Shown: positions 41,270 to 51,004, counted from the stretch's first letter. The stretch: 64,000 nucleotides of DNA from Alphaproteobacteria bacterium (GCA_016870115.1 VGCH01000003.1:16364-80363); one strand, 5' to 3'. Numbers and translations are program-made. Notes: generated by a model from the sequence alone, not told the origin.

Positions 41270-42737
41270 GGCCGAACGCGTCGGCGAGCGTTTCCAGCCG
41301 GCGCGCCGTGACGTCGCCCAGCCGCACCCGTAGCTCGCGTGGCACCTCGAGGCGCAGCTCCTTCTCCGATCGGCGCAGCGCGATGCGCGGCAGCAGCCCC
41401 GGCGTGCCGCCGGAAATGTTGTAGGCAAGCCGCAGGCAAGCGCCGAGACGTCGCGCGAAGCGCTGACCCTTGTTGTCGGCGAGGCTGAGCGCGGTCGCGA
41501 GCGACGCCGACTTTGGGTCGCTCTTGTATCGATGGGCCAGTGCCAAGGCGAGAATCGCGCGCTCGCGGTGGTTCATGCCGGGTGCCGGCAGATGCAGCAC
41601 GCGGACATAGGCCTGCTCGGCGCGATAGTCCGGATGGTCGCTCCACGACACGTCACTCAGATGGCAGCCCGCCAGTCGAAGCACCCCCTCGGACGCGCTC
41701 TCGCCCGCGAAAGCCTCGCTCGACCAATCGAAGATTTCCCGCGGGGAGAGATCGAAGCGCCGCCAACCGGCGCCCTGCTCCTCGGCGAAAGCGATCAACG
41801 GATGGCGTGCCTTCTCGGCATCGGGCAAGCGCGCGTAGTGGAACCCTTCGCGAAGTCCAAACGCCGAGAACGCCACGGTGCGGGGTTTCAGGACCGCCAG
41901 CAGCCGCTCCAGCGCGAGAGCGGAGAGTGGCAGCGTATCGAGGCGACGGCGCGAGACGCCAGGCATCTTTTCCAGCGACTTGGCGCTCTGCACCGCGATC
42001 AGCCGCGCCACCGCCCGCGCCTCGTTGGCCGGGATCTCGTAGTGGTGGATGATGTGCAGCGGATATCCGTCCTGCTCCATGTGCAGGCGGGCGAACGCGC
42101 GCCATGCGCCGCCAACGGCGTAGAAGGTCTTTCCCTGCTCGCCGTCGAGCCAGTCGAGTTGGTCGATCGCCTCGGCAATCGTGCGCCGCGGATCGCCCTT
42201 GCCCGACGACATCAGTCGCAACGGCCCGATCGGGAGCGTGCTGGAGCGGCCGATGCCGCCGTTTGCCAAGGCGACGAGCTCGAGGCTGCCGCCACCCAGA
42301 TCGCCCATCACGCCGGCCGCATCGGGCATACCGCAGATCACGCCATAACCCGAGAAGCGCGCCTCGTCGGCGCCGCTGACCATATGGGCGCGCACGCGCA
42401 CGCGCTTGCCGATCTCGGCCATGAAGGCGGCGCCGTCGGCGGCGTCACGCACCGCGGCCGTGGCCAGCAGATCGAGCGACACGACCTTCATGCTGGCCGC
42501 GAGCTCCGCGAAGCGCTCGATGTTGGCGAGCGCCATGCCAACGCCTTCGGGATTCAGTCGGCCGGTGGCGTCAAGCCCGCGGGCGAGGCCGCATAGGACC
42601 TTCTCGTTGAACACCGGCAACGGCGCACGGCTAGCGCGCTCATAGACGACCAGGCGGATGGAATTGGAGCCGACGTCGATGATGCCGACGCGTCCCCTGG
42701 CGAGGGTCGGGGCGGCGGCGCGGACGGCGGCTTCCAT
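41229..42737 (-). CDS. ppx: Exopolyphosphatase / Ppx-GppA phosphatase
   Basis: This 502-residue protein hydrolyses terminal phosphates from polyphosphate and possibly pppGpp. The actin-like ATPase-fold motifs are present: GIIDVGSNSIRLVVYE, the LATAAVRDAADG region, and GVMGDLGGGSLELVAL. A C-terminal HD-like helical domain follows. It lies 75 bases downstream of ppk on the same strand, forming a polyphosphate synthesis/degradation pair. The C-terminal coding region overlaps convergent rnd. Confidence 0.93.
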   Translation of the reverse strand: MEAAVRAAAPTLARGRVGIIDVGSNSIRLVVYERASRAPLPVFNEKVLCGLARGLDATGRLNPEGVGMALANIERFAELAASMKVVSLDLLATAAVRDAADGAAFMAEIGKRVRVRAHMVSGADEARFSGYGVICGMPDAAGVMGDLGGGSLELVALANGGIGRSSTLPIGPLRLMSSGKGDPRRTIAEAIDQLDWLDGEQGKTFYAVGGAWRAFARLHMEQDGYPLHIIHHYEIPANEARAVARLIAVQSAKSLEKMPGVSRRRLDTLPLSALALERLLAVLKPRTVAFSAFGLREGFHYARLPDAEKARHPLIAFAEEQGAGWRRFDLSPREIFDWSSEAFAGESASEGVLRLAGCHLSDVSWSDHPDYRAEQAYVRVLHLPAPGMNHRERAILALALAHRYKSDPKSASLATALSLADNKGQRFARRLGACLRLAYNISGGTPGLLPRIALRRSEKELRLEVPRELRVRLGDVTARRLETLADAFGLKPSISEAPARSG

Positions 42738-42812
42738 GCGCGCCCGTCTAGCGGAATCCGCTGGGGATTGCAGCGGTGACGGCGACGCAGGATCGCTCGT
42801 GACGCCGCCCGG

Positions 42813-44981
42813 TCAGCTGCCCAGGACCAGACGCGGGACCGCGCCAGAGACCTTGAGTGCGCGACCGCGGCCGGAGAGAGATGGGTTGGTCATAAAGTAG
42901 TGATGGGCGATGAAGGGTGTCTTGCCGGTCTTGCAGCGGCGGTAGGTTCCATCGGGTTGCATGGTCCAGCTCTGGCCGTCGTCCTTGAGATTGGCGACCA
43001 TGATCTGGTCCAACACCTGCTCGCGCACGGTGGCCGTTTCCACCGGGCAGAGCAGCTCGACGCGGCGGTCGAGATTGCGCGGCATCCAGTCGGCCGATGA
43101 CACGAACACCCGCGCCTGAGCCGACGGGAGTGCCGCGCCATTGCCGAAGCAGACGATGCGGGCATGCTCGAGAAAGCGGCCGATCATGCACTTCACGCGG
43201 ATGTTTTCGCTGAGGCCGGGGACGTCGGCGCGCAGGCAACAGATGCCGCGCACGATCAGGTCGATCTGGACACCCGCGCGCGACGCGGCATAGAGCCGGT
43301 CGATCATCGCGGCGTCGACCAGCGAGTTCATCTTGGCCCAGATGGCGGCCGGCTTGCCGGCCAGCGCGTTCGCCGTCTCCGCGTCGATCAGGTGGTAGAG
43401 CGTGGAGCGCAACGTCACCGGCGCAAACGCGATCTTCTCGGTGCCCTCGGGTCGGGCGTAGCCGGTCATGTAGTTGAAAAGGCGCGCGGCGTCGCGGCCC
43501 ATCGCCGGATCGCAGGTGAAGAAAGACAGGTCGGTGTAAACGCGCGCCGTGACCGGGTGGTAGTTGCCGGTGCCGAAATGCACGTACGTGCGGGTAACGG
43601 CGGCCTCGCGGCGCACCACCATCGAAACCTTGGCGTGGGTCTTCAGGTCGATGAAGCCATACACCACCTGCACGCCCGCGCGTTCGAGGTCGCGCGCCCA
43701 GCGGATATTGGCTTCCTCGTCGAAGCGCGCCTTCAACTCGACCAGCGCGGTCACGGTCTTGCCGGCCTCCGCCGCCTCGATCAGCGCCTTCACGATCGGC
43801 GAGTCGGCGCTTGTGCGATAGAGCGTCTGCTTGATCGCGACCACGGCCGGATCGCGGGCGGCCTGACGAATGAACTGCACCACCACGTCGAAACTCTCGT
43901 ACGGGTGATGCACCACGATGTCCTTGGCGCGGATCGCCGCGAAGCAATCGCCGCCGGAATCGCGGATGCGCTCGGGAAAGCGCGCGTTGTAGGGAGCGAA
44001 CTTCAGGTCGGGCCGGTCGTCCACGATCACGGCCTTCACGTCGTTGATGTTGAGCATCAGGTCGGCGTCGAAGCGGTGAACTGTCTGCCCGACAAGCTCC
44101 AGCTGGTCGGCGAGAAACTCGCGCAGCTCGATCGGCATGTCGCTGTCGACGGCCAGCGAGATCAGGTCGCCGCGACGGCGCCGTTTCAGCGCGCTCTCGT
44201 AGAGCTGGACGAGATCCTCGGCCTCCTCGTTGATCTCGACGTCGCTGTCGCGGATCACCCGGAAGAAGCCGCGCTCGACGACATCGTGTCCCGGGAACAG
44301 GCGGCCGAGAAAGAGGTGGACCAGTTCCTCCAGCGGCAGGAGGCGGATCGCCGGCCCCGGCAGGCGCACGAAGCGGTCGACCTGCGGCGGCAGTGGCAGC
44401 AGCGCCATCATCGAGCGCCGGTCGTCGCGACGGCGCAGCTTCAGCAGCGCCGAGAAGCCGAGGTTGGGAATGAACGGAAACGGATGCGCCGGATCGATCG
44501 CAAGCGGCGTCAGTACGGGAAAGACCTGGTCGATAAAGTACTGGTCGAGCCACGCGCGCTCGGCGTCGCCAAGCTCGCCCGCATCCAGCACAGCGATGCC
44601 GGCCTCGCGCAGTTCGCTGCGCAACGTCGCCCACACCTTCTGCTGGTCGGCCATCAGGACCGAAGCCCGCTCGCGGATCGCCTCAAGCTGCTCGGCGGGC
44701 GTGAGCCCGTCATCGCTCAGCTGTGTGGCGCGGGTCGGCAGCATGTCGACCAGACCTGCCACGCGCACCATGTAGAACTCGTCGAGATTGTCCGCCGAGA
44801 TCGACAGAAACCGCACGCGCTCCAGCAAGGGATGGCGTGGATTGGAGGCCTCCTCCAGCACGCGCGTGTTGAAGGCGAGCCACGACAGTTCGCGGTTGAT
44901 GAAGCGCTGCGGCGCGGTCGTGATGTCTGTCGGTGCGGCAGACACCTCGTGCGGGCGGGCGGGAGCGGTGGTGCCGTCCAT
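42813..44981 (-). CDS. ppk: Polyphosphate kinase 1
   Basis: PPK1 reversibly makes polyphosphate from ATP at the membrane. The 722-residue protein begins [12 protein letters not shown] and then [20 protein letters not shown]. The two PLD-like catalytic domains contain the autophosphorylated His in [17 protein letters not shown] and the second His in [39 protein letters not shown] is also typical. The ATG at 44979-44981 was chosen; 24 further in-frame codons upstream lack family similarity. Confidence 0.96.
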   Translation of the reverse strand: MDGTTAPARPHEVSAAPTDITTAPQRFINRELSWLAFNTRVLEEASNPRHPLLERVRFLSISADNLDEFYMVRVAGLVDMLPTRATQLSDDGLTPAEQLEAIRERASVLMADQQKVWATLRSELREAGIAVLDAGELGDAERAWLDQYFIDQVFPVLTPLAIDPAHPFPFIPNLGFSALLKLRRRDDRRSMMALLPLPPQVDRFVRLPGPAIRLLPLEELVHLFLGRLFPGHDVVERGFFRVIRDSDVEINEEAEDLVQLYESALKRRRRGDLISLAVDSDMPIELREFLADQLELVGQTVHRFDADLMLNINDVKAVIVDDRPDLKFAPYNARFPERIRDSGGDCFAAIRAKDIVVHHPYESFDVVVQFIRQAARDPAVVAIKQTLYRTSADSPIVKALIEAAEAGKTVTALVELKARFDEEANIRWARDLERAGVQVVYGFIDLKTHAKVSMVVRREAAVTRTYVHFGTGNYHPVTARVYTDLSFFTCDPAMGRDAARLFNYMTGYARPEGTEKIAFAPVTLRSTLYHLIDAETANALAGKPAAIWAKMNSLVDAAMIDRLYAASRAGVQIDLIVRGICCLRADVPGLSENIRVKCMIGRFLEHARIVCFGNGAALPSAQARVFVSSADWMPRNLDRRVELLCPVETATVREQVLDQIMVANLKDDGQSWTMQPDGTYRRCKTGKTPFIAHHYFMTNPSLSGRGRALKVSGAVPRLVLGS

Positions 44982-45099
44982 GAGTGCGGTCCGGTGTGGC
45001 GGATTTCGGGAGTTATACACAGGAACGCTACCCCGGTATCGTGACGGTGTCATGGCAACTAGTTAATCATTTGTTTCCAAACGGTTTTTCGCGGCGGAC

Positions 45100-45621
45100 A
45101 TGAGGACTTTGCTGCTCCTGCGCCACGCCAAGGCCGGGGTCCGTGGCCCGGGCCTCGATGATCGGGCACGCCAGCTGAACGACCGCGGCGAGCGCTCAGC
45201 GCGGGCAATGGCGGGCCTGATTGCGGACCTGCCCGACCGCATCGATCTCATCCTCTGCTCGACGGCTGAACGAACCCGCCAGACGCTGGGGGCGCTCCTG
45301 CAGCGCCTCAACCCGCCTCCCCCGATCGATTACGACGACGCGCTCTATCTGGCGAGCGACCGGGAACTGGCGGCCGCTCTGGCCCTGTCGCCGGACGACG
45401 CCCGAACCGTCCTGCTGGTCGGGCACAATGACGGGATCGAACAACTCGCCCGGCGGCTTTGCGCCTCGGGACGACAACCCGACGTCACCCACCTGCGGCA
45501 GAAATACTCCACCGGCTCCCTGGCCCAGATTGCGCTCGCGATCGATCGATGGGCCGATCTACCGTCGGCGCGAGGCGAGTTGCTCGCCTATACACGCCCG
45601 CGCGATCTCGGGGTGATTTGA
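45100..45621 (+). CDS. SixA-like histidine phosphatase
   Basis: This 173-residue protein has the RHG phosphatase motif in LLLLRHAKAG, a second conserved basic segment CSTAERTRQTL, and the catalytic region VLLVGHNDGIEQLARRL. SixA-type enzymes remove phosphate from histidine in phosphotransfer proteins; other members act on small phosphates. The GHN motif and length fit SixA better than cobC or gpmB. It is divergent from ppk with a 118-base AT-richer intergenic region. Confidence 0.85.
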   Translation: MRTLLLLRHAKAGVRGPGLDDRARQLNDRGERSARAMAGLIADLPDRIDLILCSTAERTRQTLGALLQRLNPPPPIDYDDALYLASDRELAAALALSPDDARTVLLVGHNDGIEQLARRLCASGRQPDVTHLRQKYSTGSLAQIALAIDRWADLPSARGELLAYTRPRDLGVI

Positions 45622-45710
45622 GGCCGACCTAGGGGCCCTCCGGTCTGCCTGGCACGAGCCGGATCGGAGCGCCGAGGGTCGAGGTATCGCCCAGGGCCAG
45701 CCACGGCGCC

Positions 45711-45757
45711 GATGGAACCGCGTGAGAGGTTCGATCTCCGCCGACGACGCGCTAGCG
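45711..45757. repeat. Possible third, degenerate copy of the dispersed repeat
   Basis: GATGGAACCGC, then GGTTC and ACGCGCTAGCG, echo the order of elements in the two clear copies (GGAACCGC stem, GTTCC arm, ACGCTATTCGCG tail). The similarity is partial. It lies between the SixA-like gene and a DUF2147 gene, in otherwise unassigned sequence. Confidence 0.3.
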
Positions 45758-45769
45758 TTTCTCGGTCGG

Positions 45770-46264
45770 CTACCGGACGCGCGACCAGATTTCGGTCTTG
45801 CCGATCAGCGGGATGCCGACATAGCCGCGCAGCCGCAGCCTGCCATCCGGCAGCAGACGCACATTGGCTCGATAGGTCCGCCCATCACCCGGATTGTAGA
45901 TCGTGCCTTCCTCGTAGCTCGCCGGATCGCCGCCGAGGCGGAAATCGTACATGCCATACATGCCGAGCAGAGGGCGGCTGCGCAGCTGTGGGTCGCCGTT
46001 CAGCACGTCGGTCACATCCTCGACGGTGGCGACGTCGCGACCGTCCGGATTGCGGGCGTCACGCAGCCACACGACGCGCCCGCAGAGCGGCCCGCGACCG
46101 ACCTGCGGACAGGGTTCGATCAGCACCTGGGCCTCGCCGCCCTGGGTCAACCACTTGCCGGCGATGGGCGCCAGAGGATCCGAACGCGACGCCGGGGTCT
46201 GCGCGCCGGCCGTCGCCGCCACAAGGGCGACGGTCGTCGCCAGCATCAAGCTCCGGACCGTCAT
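45770..46264 (-). CDS. DUF2147 family exported protein, copy A
   Basis: This 164-residue protein has a signal peptide (MTVRSLMLATTVALVAATAGAQ) and the DUF2147 pattern: GKWLTQGGEAQVLIEPC, CGRVVWLRDARNPDGRDV, LLGMYGMYDFRLGG, YEEGTIYNPGDGRTYRANVRLLPDGRLRLRGYVGIPLIGKTEIWSRV. The family is a small secreted beta-barrel of unknown function. The ATG shares one base with the SDR stop (TGATG). It is paralogous to the gene at 47,059. Confidence 0.87.
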   Translation of the reverse strand: MTVRSLMLATTVALVAATAGAQTPASRSDPLAPIAGKWLTQGGEAQVLIEPCPQVGRGPLCGRVVWLRDARNPDGRDVATVEDVTDVLNGDPQLRSRPLLGMYGMYDFRLGGDPASYEEGTIYNPGDGRTYRANVRLLPDGRLRLRGYVGIPLIGKTEIWSRVR

Positions 46265-47043
46265 CAGTAGGTGCCCGGATACTGGCCGCCATCCATCAGG
46301 ATGTTCTGGCCGGTCATGTAGCCAGCATGGACCGAGCAGAGGAAGGCGCACATGGCGCCGAATTCCTCGGCTGTGCCGAAGCGACCTGCCGGGTTGGCGC
46401 GCGCACCGGCGGCGTACTCTTCCTCGAAGCTCTTGCCGCTCTTCTGGGCACGCGACCGGTACGTCCCCTTGAGGCGATCCGTCGCGAACGGCCCCGGCAG
46501 GAGGCCGTTGATCGTGACGCCGTGGCGCACCGTGGTACGCGCGACGCCGGCGACGAAACCAGTCAGGCCCGAGCGCGCCCCGTTGCTGAGGCCCAGGATG
46601 TCGATCGGCGCCTTCACCGAGCTCGACGTGATGTTCACGATGCGGCCGAAGCCGCGCTTCATCATGCCGTCGACCGTCGCCTTGATGAACTCGATCGGCG
46701 TCAGCATGTTCGCGTCGATCGCCTTGATCCACTCGTCGCGGCCCCAATCGCGGAAATCGCCGGGTGGCGGACCGCCCGCGTTATTGATGACGATGTCGGG
46801 CTCCGGGCAGGCCGCGAGCACGCGGTTGCGTCCATCGACCGAAGTCACGTCGCAAGCCACGGCAGTGACCTTCACACCGGTCGCCGACCGTATCTCCGCG
46901 GCGGTCGCGTCGACATCGGCGGCGGTGCGGGCGTTGATCACCAGGTCGACGCCCTCGCGCGCCAGCGCCATCGCACAGCCCTTGCCCAGGCCTTTGCTGG
47001 CGGCGCAAACGATCGCCCTGCGCCCCTTGATTCCGAGATCCAT
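46264..47043 (-). CDS. SDR family protein with atypical active site
   Basis: This 259-residue short-chain dehydrogenase/reductase has the family's cofactor region in modified form (VCAASKGLGKGCAMALA), the NNAGG motif (DIVINNAGGPPPGD) and the Ser strand NITSSSVKAP. The normal catalytic YxxxK is replaced by LGLSNGARSGLTGF, lacking Tyr and Lys. I recall an SDR subgroup with this LSNGARSG signature, so this is probably a subfamily trait. Function unknown. It lies between two DUF2147 genes and shares one base with the downstream one. Confidence 0.87.
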   Translation of the reverse strand: MDLGIKGRRAIVCAASKGLGKGCAMALAREGVDLVINARTAADVDATAAEIRSATGVKVTAVACDVTSVDGRNRVLAACPEPDIVINNAGGPPPGDFRDWGRDEWIKAIDANMLTPIEFIKATVDGMMKRGFGRIVNITSSSVKAPIDILGLSNGARSGLTGFVAGVARTTVRHGVTINGLLPGPFATDRLKGTYRSRAQKSGKSFEEEYAAGARANPAGRFGTAEEFGAMCAFLCSVHAGYMTGQNILMDGGQYPGTY

Positions 47044-47058
47044 GTCTCCTCCCTCCCC

Positions 47059-47511
47059 CTACTGGAGCCGAGTCCAAACCTGCGTAGTGCCGAACATCGG
47101 CGCCCCGACATAGCCGCGCAGCCGCAACGTGCCATCGGATTGCAGCGAGATGTTGGCACGATAGGTCTTGCCGTCTTCGGCGTTGTAGATGGTGCCTTCC
47201 TCAAAGGCGCCAGCGGCACTGCCGGGCCTGAAATCGTACAGCAGCACCATGCCCTGGAGCTTGCGCCCGCGCAGCGAGGGATCCGCGTTGCGCGCATCCG
47301 TGACAGTCTCCGCCGCCACCGGCTTGCCGTCGGCGCCCTTGGGGTCGAGCAGGCGCTCGATCCAACCGCATACCGGACCGCGCGTTGCATCGGCGCAACT
47401 GCCGAGGCGGATCTCTGCCCCCCGCGACTGCATCAGCCACAGACCGTTCACGGATTGGGCCGCGGCCGGCAGGGGCAGCAGCAACAACAGAGCGAGGGTA
47501 AAACGTCTCAT
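47059..47511 (-). CDS. DUF2147 family exported protein, copy B
   Basis: This 150-residue protein has a signal peptide (MRRFTLALLLLLPLPAAAQ) and a complete DUF2147 domain: GLWLMQSRGAEIRLGSC, CGWIERLLDPKGADGKPV, FEEGTIYNAEDGKTYRANISLQSDGTLRLRGYVGAPMFGTTQVWTRL. It is clearly paralogous to copy A, sharing the GTIYN and RLRGYVG cores. AAGGGA lies just before the ATG. With the SDR and copy A it forms a three-gene leftward operon. Confidence 0.88.
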   Translation of the reverse strand: MRRFTLALLLLLPLPAAAQSVNGLWLMQSRGAEIRLGSCADATRGPVCGWIERLLDPKGADGKPVAAETVTDARNADPSLRGRKLQGMVLLYDFRPGSAAGAFEEGTIYNAEDGKTYRANISLQSDGTLRLRGYVGAPMFGTTQVWTRLQ

Positions 47512-47539
47512 CCGATCCCTTCCATGATCGGGGCGCTAT

Positions 47540-48247
47540 CTACCGGTCGACCGGTTCGTTTGACAACCCACCGAGCACGTCCGCGCAGAGCCGGCGGTCG
47601 ATCTCGCGGCCTTCGGTCAGCGCTCGCCGGTCAAGTGCCGCGACGAGACCTCGCGCGGCGTCGGCAGAGCGCTCCATACGCGATACCAGATACGCGATCA
47701 CACCGGGTGCGGCATGCAGTTGCCGGTCGGCGAACAGCTTGAGCAGAATGGAACCCAACAACTCGTCATCAGGTGGGTCGATCGCGATCGCGGGCGACGC
47801 ACGCAGGCGGGACGCGAGATCGGGCAACCTGATCTCCCATTGCGCCGGCGGCCGATCGGCAGCCAGCAGCAGATGACCGCCGCGCTCGCGCAGCAGATTG
47901 TAGAGATGGAACAGCCCCCGCTCCGGCGCCAGACGCGCGTCATCGATGAACACACGACGCGCGCGGCTCGCGAGCTCGGCGAGGGCGGCCACATCGAGGG
48001 CTGCGATGTCGGTCCCGGTCATCGTCTCGGCCTCGGCGCGGGCCGCCCAGACGCGGCCGAGGTGAGTCCTGCCGCATCCCGGCGGGCCGTACAGCGTGAG
48101 CGCAGGCGCCGGCCAGTCCGGCCAACGCTCGATCCAGCCCAATGCCTCCCGGTTGGCCGGTGATTCCACGAAGTCGGCCCGGCTCCAGGTCTCCGTGCGA
48201 TGGCCGACATCAAGGGTGAGCTGCCGGCGCGCCTCAGCCATCTCCAT
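47540..48247 (-). CDS. Hda/DnaA-like AAA+ protein
   Basis: This 235-residue protein starts MEMAEARRQLTLDVGHRTETWSRADFVESPANREALGWIERWP, the N-terminus of alphaproteobacterial Hda/DnaA-related proteins. It carries a DnaA-type AAA+ domain: GPPGCGRTHLGRVW as Walker A and FIDDARL as Walker B. The usual Walker A Lys is Arg. Hda proteins promote ATP hydrolysis by DnaA to prevent over-initiation of replication. It overlaps the AI-2E gene by 14 bases and ends a leftward operon. Confidence 0.83.
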   Translation of the reverse strand: MEMAEARRQLTLDVGHRTETWSRADFVESPANREALGWIERWPDWPAPALTLYGPPGCGRTHLGRVWAARAEAETMTGTDIAALDVAALAELASRARRVFIDDARLAPERGLFHLYNLLRERGGHLLLAADRPPAQWEIRLPDLASRLRASPAIAIDPPDDELLGSILLKLFADRQLHAAPGVIAYLVSRMERSADAARGLVAALDRRALTEGREIDRRLCADVLGGLSNEPVDR

Positions 48248-49316
48248 CGCCTCGATAGAAGTCGCTCTCGAGGTAGCGCGCCAGAAAATGGCGCACCACA
48301 ACACCCAGGATTGCCGCGACCGGCACCGCCAGCATAACGCCCAGCAGGCCAAACAGACTGCCGGCCGCGAGCAGCGCGAACATGATCCAGACCGGGTGCA
48401 AGCCGACGCGATCGCCGACCAGATGTGGCTGCAGGAAGTTGCCCTCCAGCGCCTGACCGGCGGCGAAGACCGCCACGACCAGTCCGACGGGGATCCACGC
48501 CGGCGGGAACTGCGCCAGCGCCATCCCGACGCCGACAACCAGCCCTGCCAGTGTGCCCACAAACGGCACGAAGCTGATGGCGCCGGCGAGCAAGCCGACC
48601 ACGAACCCGAACTCCAGCCCCACCAGATGCAGCCCAATGCCGTAGAAGGCGGCGAGGAAGACACATACCAGAGCCTGGCCTCGCACGAATCCCGCCACCG
48701 CCCCATCGCTCTCGCGAGCCAGCTTGCGGATCGTCGGCGCGTGATCGCGCGGCAACCAGCTGTCCACGCGCGCGACGATGGCCTCCCAGTCGCGCAACAG
48801 ATAGAACGCGACCACCGGTGTCACGAACAGCAGCCCGAGAAAGTTCACGACCGCGGCGCCACGCAGGGCGAGGCTCGCGAGCAGCTTGCCGGCTGCCGCG
48901 ACGACCTCTCCGACATGTTTCTGCGCCTCGGCCTGAAGTGCACCGAGGGTCGGCGCTTCCATGCCGAACTGATCGCGCAACATCTCCAGAAGCGGCATCA
49001 CCTGCGCGGAGAAGCGCGCGGCATAAGAGGGCGCGCGCAGCGCCAGTTTCTGGACCTGCTCGAACAACAAGGGCACGGCTGCGACCAGCGCGCCGATCGC
49101 CAGCGCGGTCGCGATGCCGGTCACCACTGCGGTCGCCGCCGTCCGCGAGAGCCCATGGCGCTGCAGGCGGGCAACGACGGGGTCCGCGAAATAGGCGATC
49201 ACGGCGCCCACCGTGAAGGGCAGCAGCACGTCGTTCAGCAGCCACAGTGCGGCCAGCACCGCAAGCGCGAGCAGCACCCAGAAACGCCAGCGGCCCGCGC
49301 CCGCGATCGTGCCCAT
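48234..49316 (-). CDS. AI-2E family transporter (PerM-like)
   Basis: This 360-residue membrane protein has about eight hydrophobic segments and the AI-2E/UPF0118 pattern: LLPFTVGAVIAYFADPVVARLQRHGLSR, a central amphipathic region, and GFVVGLLAGAISFVPFVGTLAGLVVG, GNFLQPHLVGDRVGLHPVWIMFALLAAGSLFGLLGVMLAVP. Some members export autoinducer-2 and others act as Na+/H+ antiporters; the role here is unknown. The start lies just after the stop of the CDP-alcohol transferase gene. Confidence 0.9.
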   Translation of the reverse strand: MGTIAGAGRWRFWVLLALAVLAALWLLNDVLLPFTVGAVIAYFADPVVARLQRHGLSRTAATAVVTGIATALAIGALVAAVPLLFEQVQKLALRAPSYAARFSAQVMPLLEMLRDQFGMEAPTLGALQAEAQKHVGEVVAAAGKLLASLALRGAAVVNFLGLLFVTPVVAFYLLRDWEAIVARVDSWLPRDHAPTIRKLARESDGAVAGFVRGQALVCVFLAAFYGIGLHLVGLEFGFVVGLLAGAISFVPFVGTLAGLVVGVGMALAQFPPAWIPVGLVVAVFAAGQALEGNFLQPHLVGDRVGLHPVWIMFALLAAGSLFGLLGVMLAVPVAAILGVVVRHFLARYLESDFYRGDGDG

Positions 49317-49317
49317 C

Positions 49318-49887
49318 TCAGCCCTCCCGCTCCCAGGCCGCCACCTTGCGCGACCAAGTGAAGACGTAGGCGACTCCTGAGGCAAGCGTCGTCGCTGCCA
49401 CGATCCAGATAGCGATCTCTGTGAGTTGGGGCCACTCGACCGACAGGCCGAGCCGCGCGAGCACGAAGGCCGCCAGCGCGATCTGCGCCGCCGTGTTCAC
49501 CTTGCTGACCAGCAGCGGCCGCATGGTCAGCCGCTGGGTCATCACCTGCACGAGCAGCGCGCCGCCGACGATCACGAGATCACGGAACACCACCAGCAAC
49601 ACGAGCCAGATCGGCAAGTGCTCGCGGAAGACTAGCGCGACATAAACGGCGACCAGCAACGCTTTGTCCGCGAGTGGATCGAGCCACGCGCCGAACTCAG
49701 TGGTGGCACCGAAGCGCTTGGCGATGAAGCCGTCGAGCGCGTCGCTGAGACCGGCCACGGCGAAGACCCAGAACGCGGTGGTATAGTGGCCGGTGGCGAT
49801 CGCCCAGACGACCACCGGTACGGCGCCCAGCCGCGCCAGGCTGAGCAGATTCGGCAGATGGGCGATCAACGGGCCCGCAGCTGCCAT
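49318..49887 (-). CDS. CDP-alcohol phosphatidyltransferase family protein
   Basis: This 189-residue polytopic enzyme carries the CDP-alcohol transferase signature: DALDGFIAKRFGATTEFGAWLDPLADK, with Lys in place of the more usual Arg after DGxxA. It likely moves a phosphatidyl group from CDP-diacylglycerol to an alcohol such as glycerol phosphate (PgsA-like) or to cardiolipin precursors. It overlaps DUF2066 by 22 bases and leads into the AI-2E gene. Confidence 0.9.
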   Translation of the reverse strand: MAAAGPLIAHLPNLLSLARLGAVPVVVWAIATGHYTTAFWVFAVAGLSDALDGFIAKRFGATTEFGAWLDPLADKALLVAVYVALVFREHLPIWLVLLVVFRDLVIVGGALLVQVMTQRLTMRPLLVSKVNTAAQIALAAFVLARLGLSVEWPQLTEIAIWIVAATTLASGVAYVFTWSRKVAAWEREG

Positions 49888-50945
49888 CCCTCGCCTTCCT
49901 TCACCAGCGACAATCCGGCTTGGGCCAGCACGCGCTGCAATTCATCGGGCGTGCCGAAGAACTCAAGCCGCAGGTCGGCGCGGTGGGTCTCGAGCGTTCG
50001 CACGTTCACGCGCCTGATCGCCGGCACGCCGCCCAGCCGCTGGCGCACCCGCACCCAATCCGCGAGATCCGCGATGGGCACCGACACGTCCAACGCTTCC
50101 TCGGTATCGCGCCGCACAGTCGCAAGCGGGCGCCACTCCTCCTCGAGACGCGCATGGATCTGTTTGGCGGCCTCGCCCAGCCGGTCCGGCGACGGAACCG
50201 CGATGCGAGCGATCTCGCCACGTGCGCCGGTTTGGGCATCGTAGCGGAAACCGGCGACGGAGAGCGCGCCTCCTGCCTTGTCGCCTTCGACCGCGACAAC
50301 CAGGACCGTGGGCGCACGATAGCGCTCGTTCAGCCGGCTGAGCGCGGTCACATCGCCCACGAAAAGCTCCTCCGACGTCGCCGCGTCCTGGTCGAGCTGA
50401 TCGCCCCGCAGGAGCAAGAGCGGCACGGCGCTGGCCGCGGAGTCGACCCCGCGCCACGCTTCGCGCCACGCGTTGCGGTCGTCCAGCGCTTCAAGTCCGC
50501 CGCGCGCCTTCCACAGGGGCACAACCAGGGCGGCCCGGGCGACTGTCTCGACGACGCGGATGCCGGCTTCGCCCAGCCACGCCTTCACCGGCTCGACGGC
50601 GAAGACGACCGTCAGCGTGGCGATGTAGCGGTTACCGACCGGCCGCTCGCGGGCGAATTCGACGCCACGCACCATGCCCTCCAGGCGCTGGTCGTCGAGC
50701 GTCGGCACCTTGGCCCGGTCTTCCGGCGGGACCAGCCGCTCGACCAGCATGCGGCCGGCACGGCGGCGGGCTTCGCGAATCGCCTGGTCGCGTGCCTCGA
50801 CCGCGTTGGCGGCGGTTACGTCGACTTCCACACCGCCCACCGGATAGGAGTTCCCGGAGAGCACCTGCGCGGCAGCCATGGGAGCGGCACCAAGCAGCGC
50901 CAACAGCAGCGCGAAAACAGGGGAAAACACGCGGCGGGGCGCCAT
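49866..50945 (-). CDS. DUF2066 domain-containing exported protein
   Basis: This 359-residue protein has a signal peptide ([27 protein letters not shown]) and the DUF2066 pattern: [69 protein letters not shown]. The C-terminal half repeats a beta-alpha module ending [35 protein letters not shown]. Function unknown. Its place at the head of the CDP-alcohol transferase/AI-2E/hda operon and divergent to purM is a recurring alphaproteobacterial arrangement. Confidence 0.88.
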   Translation of the reverse strand: MAPRRVFSPVFALLLALLGAAPMAAAQVLSGNSYPVGGVEVDVTAANAVEARDQAIREARRRAGRMLVERLVPPEDRAKVPTLDDQRLEGMVRGVEFARERPVGNRYIATLTVVFAVEPVKAWLGEAGIRVVETVARAALVVPLWKARGGLEALDDRNAWREAWRGVDSAASAVPLLLLRGDQLDQDAATSEELFVGDVTALSRLNERYRAPTVLVVAVEGDKAGGALSVAGFRYDAQTGARGEIARIAVPSPDRLGEAAKQIHARLEEEWRPLATVRRDTEEALDVSVPIADLADWVRVRQRLGGVPAIRRVNVRTLETHRADLRLEFFGTPDELQRVLAQAGLSLVKEGEGWQLRAR

Positions 50946-50970
50946 TGCGGGGGTCCGGATTTGGGCTATG
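50945..50970 (+). promoter_or_regulatory. Candidate purM promoter
   Basis: TTGCGG at 50945-50950 and GCTATG at 50965-50970 are separated by 14 bases and lie 34 bases before the purM start. The -35 touches the start codon of the divergent DUF2066 gene. The layout is the same as that seen before rnd and the HAD gene at 62,957. Confidence 0.5.
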
Positions 50971-51004
50971 TTCGCGCCTCCTCAATAGCACGAAAGAGCC
51001 CGCC

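Noticed and set aside
43164..45044. Open plus-strand frame of 626 codons
   Set aside because: It is antisense to ppk and has no recognisable domain.
45020..45075. Possible PhoB box between ppk and the SixA-like gene
   Set aside because: Only one GTGTCAT-like half-site is visible; the second repeat at 11-base spacing is missing.
45709..45740. tRNA-like GGTTCGATC sequence
   Set aside because: The flanking bases do not form a 5-bp T stem, and no acceptor, D or anticodon arms can be drawn around it.
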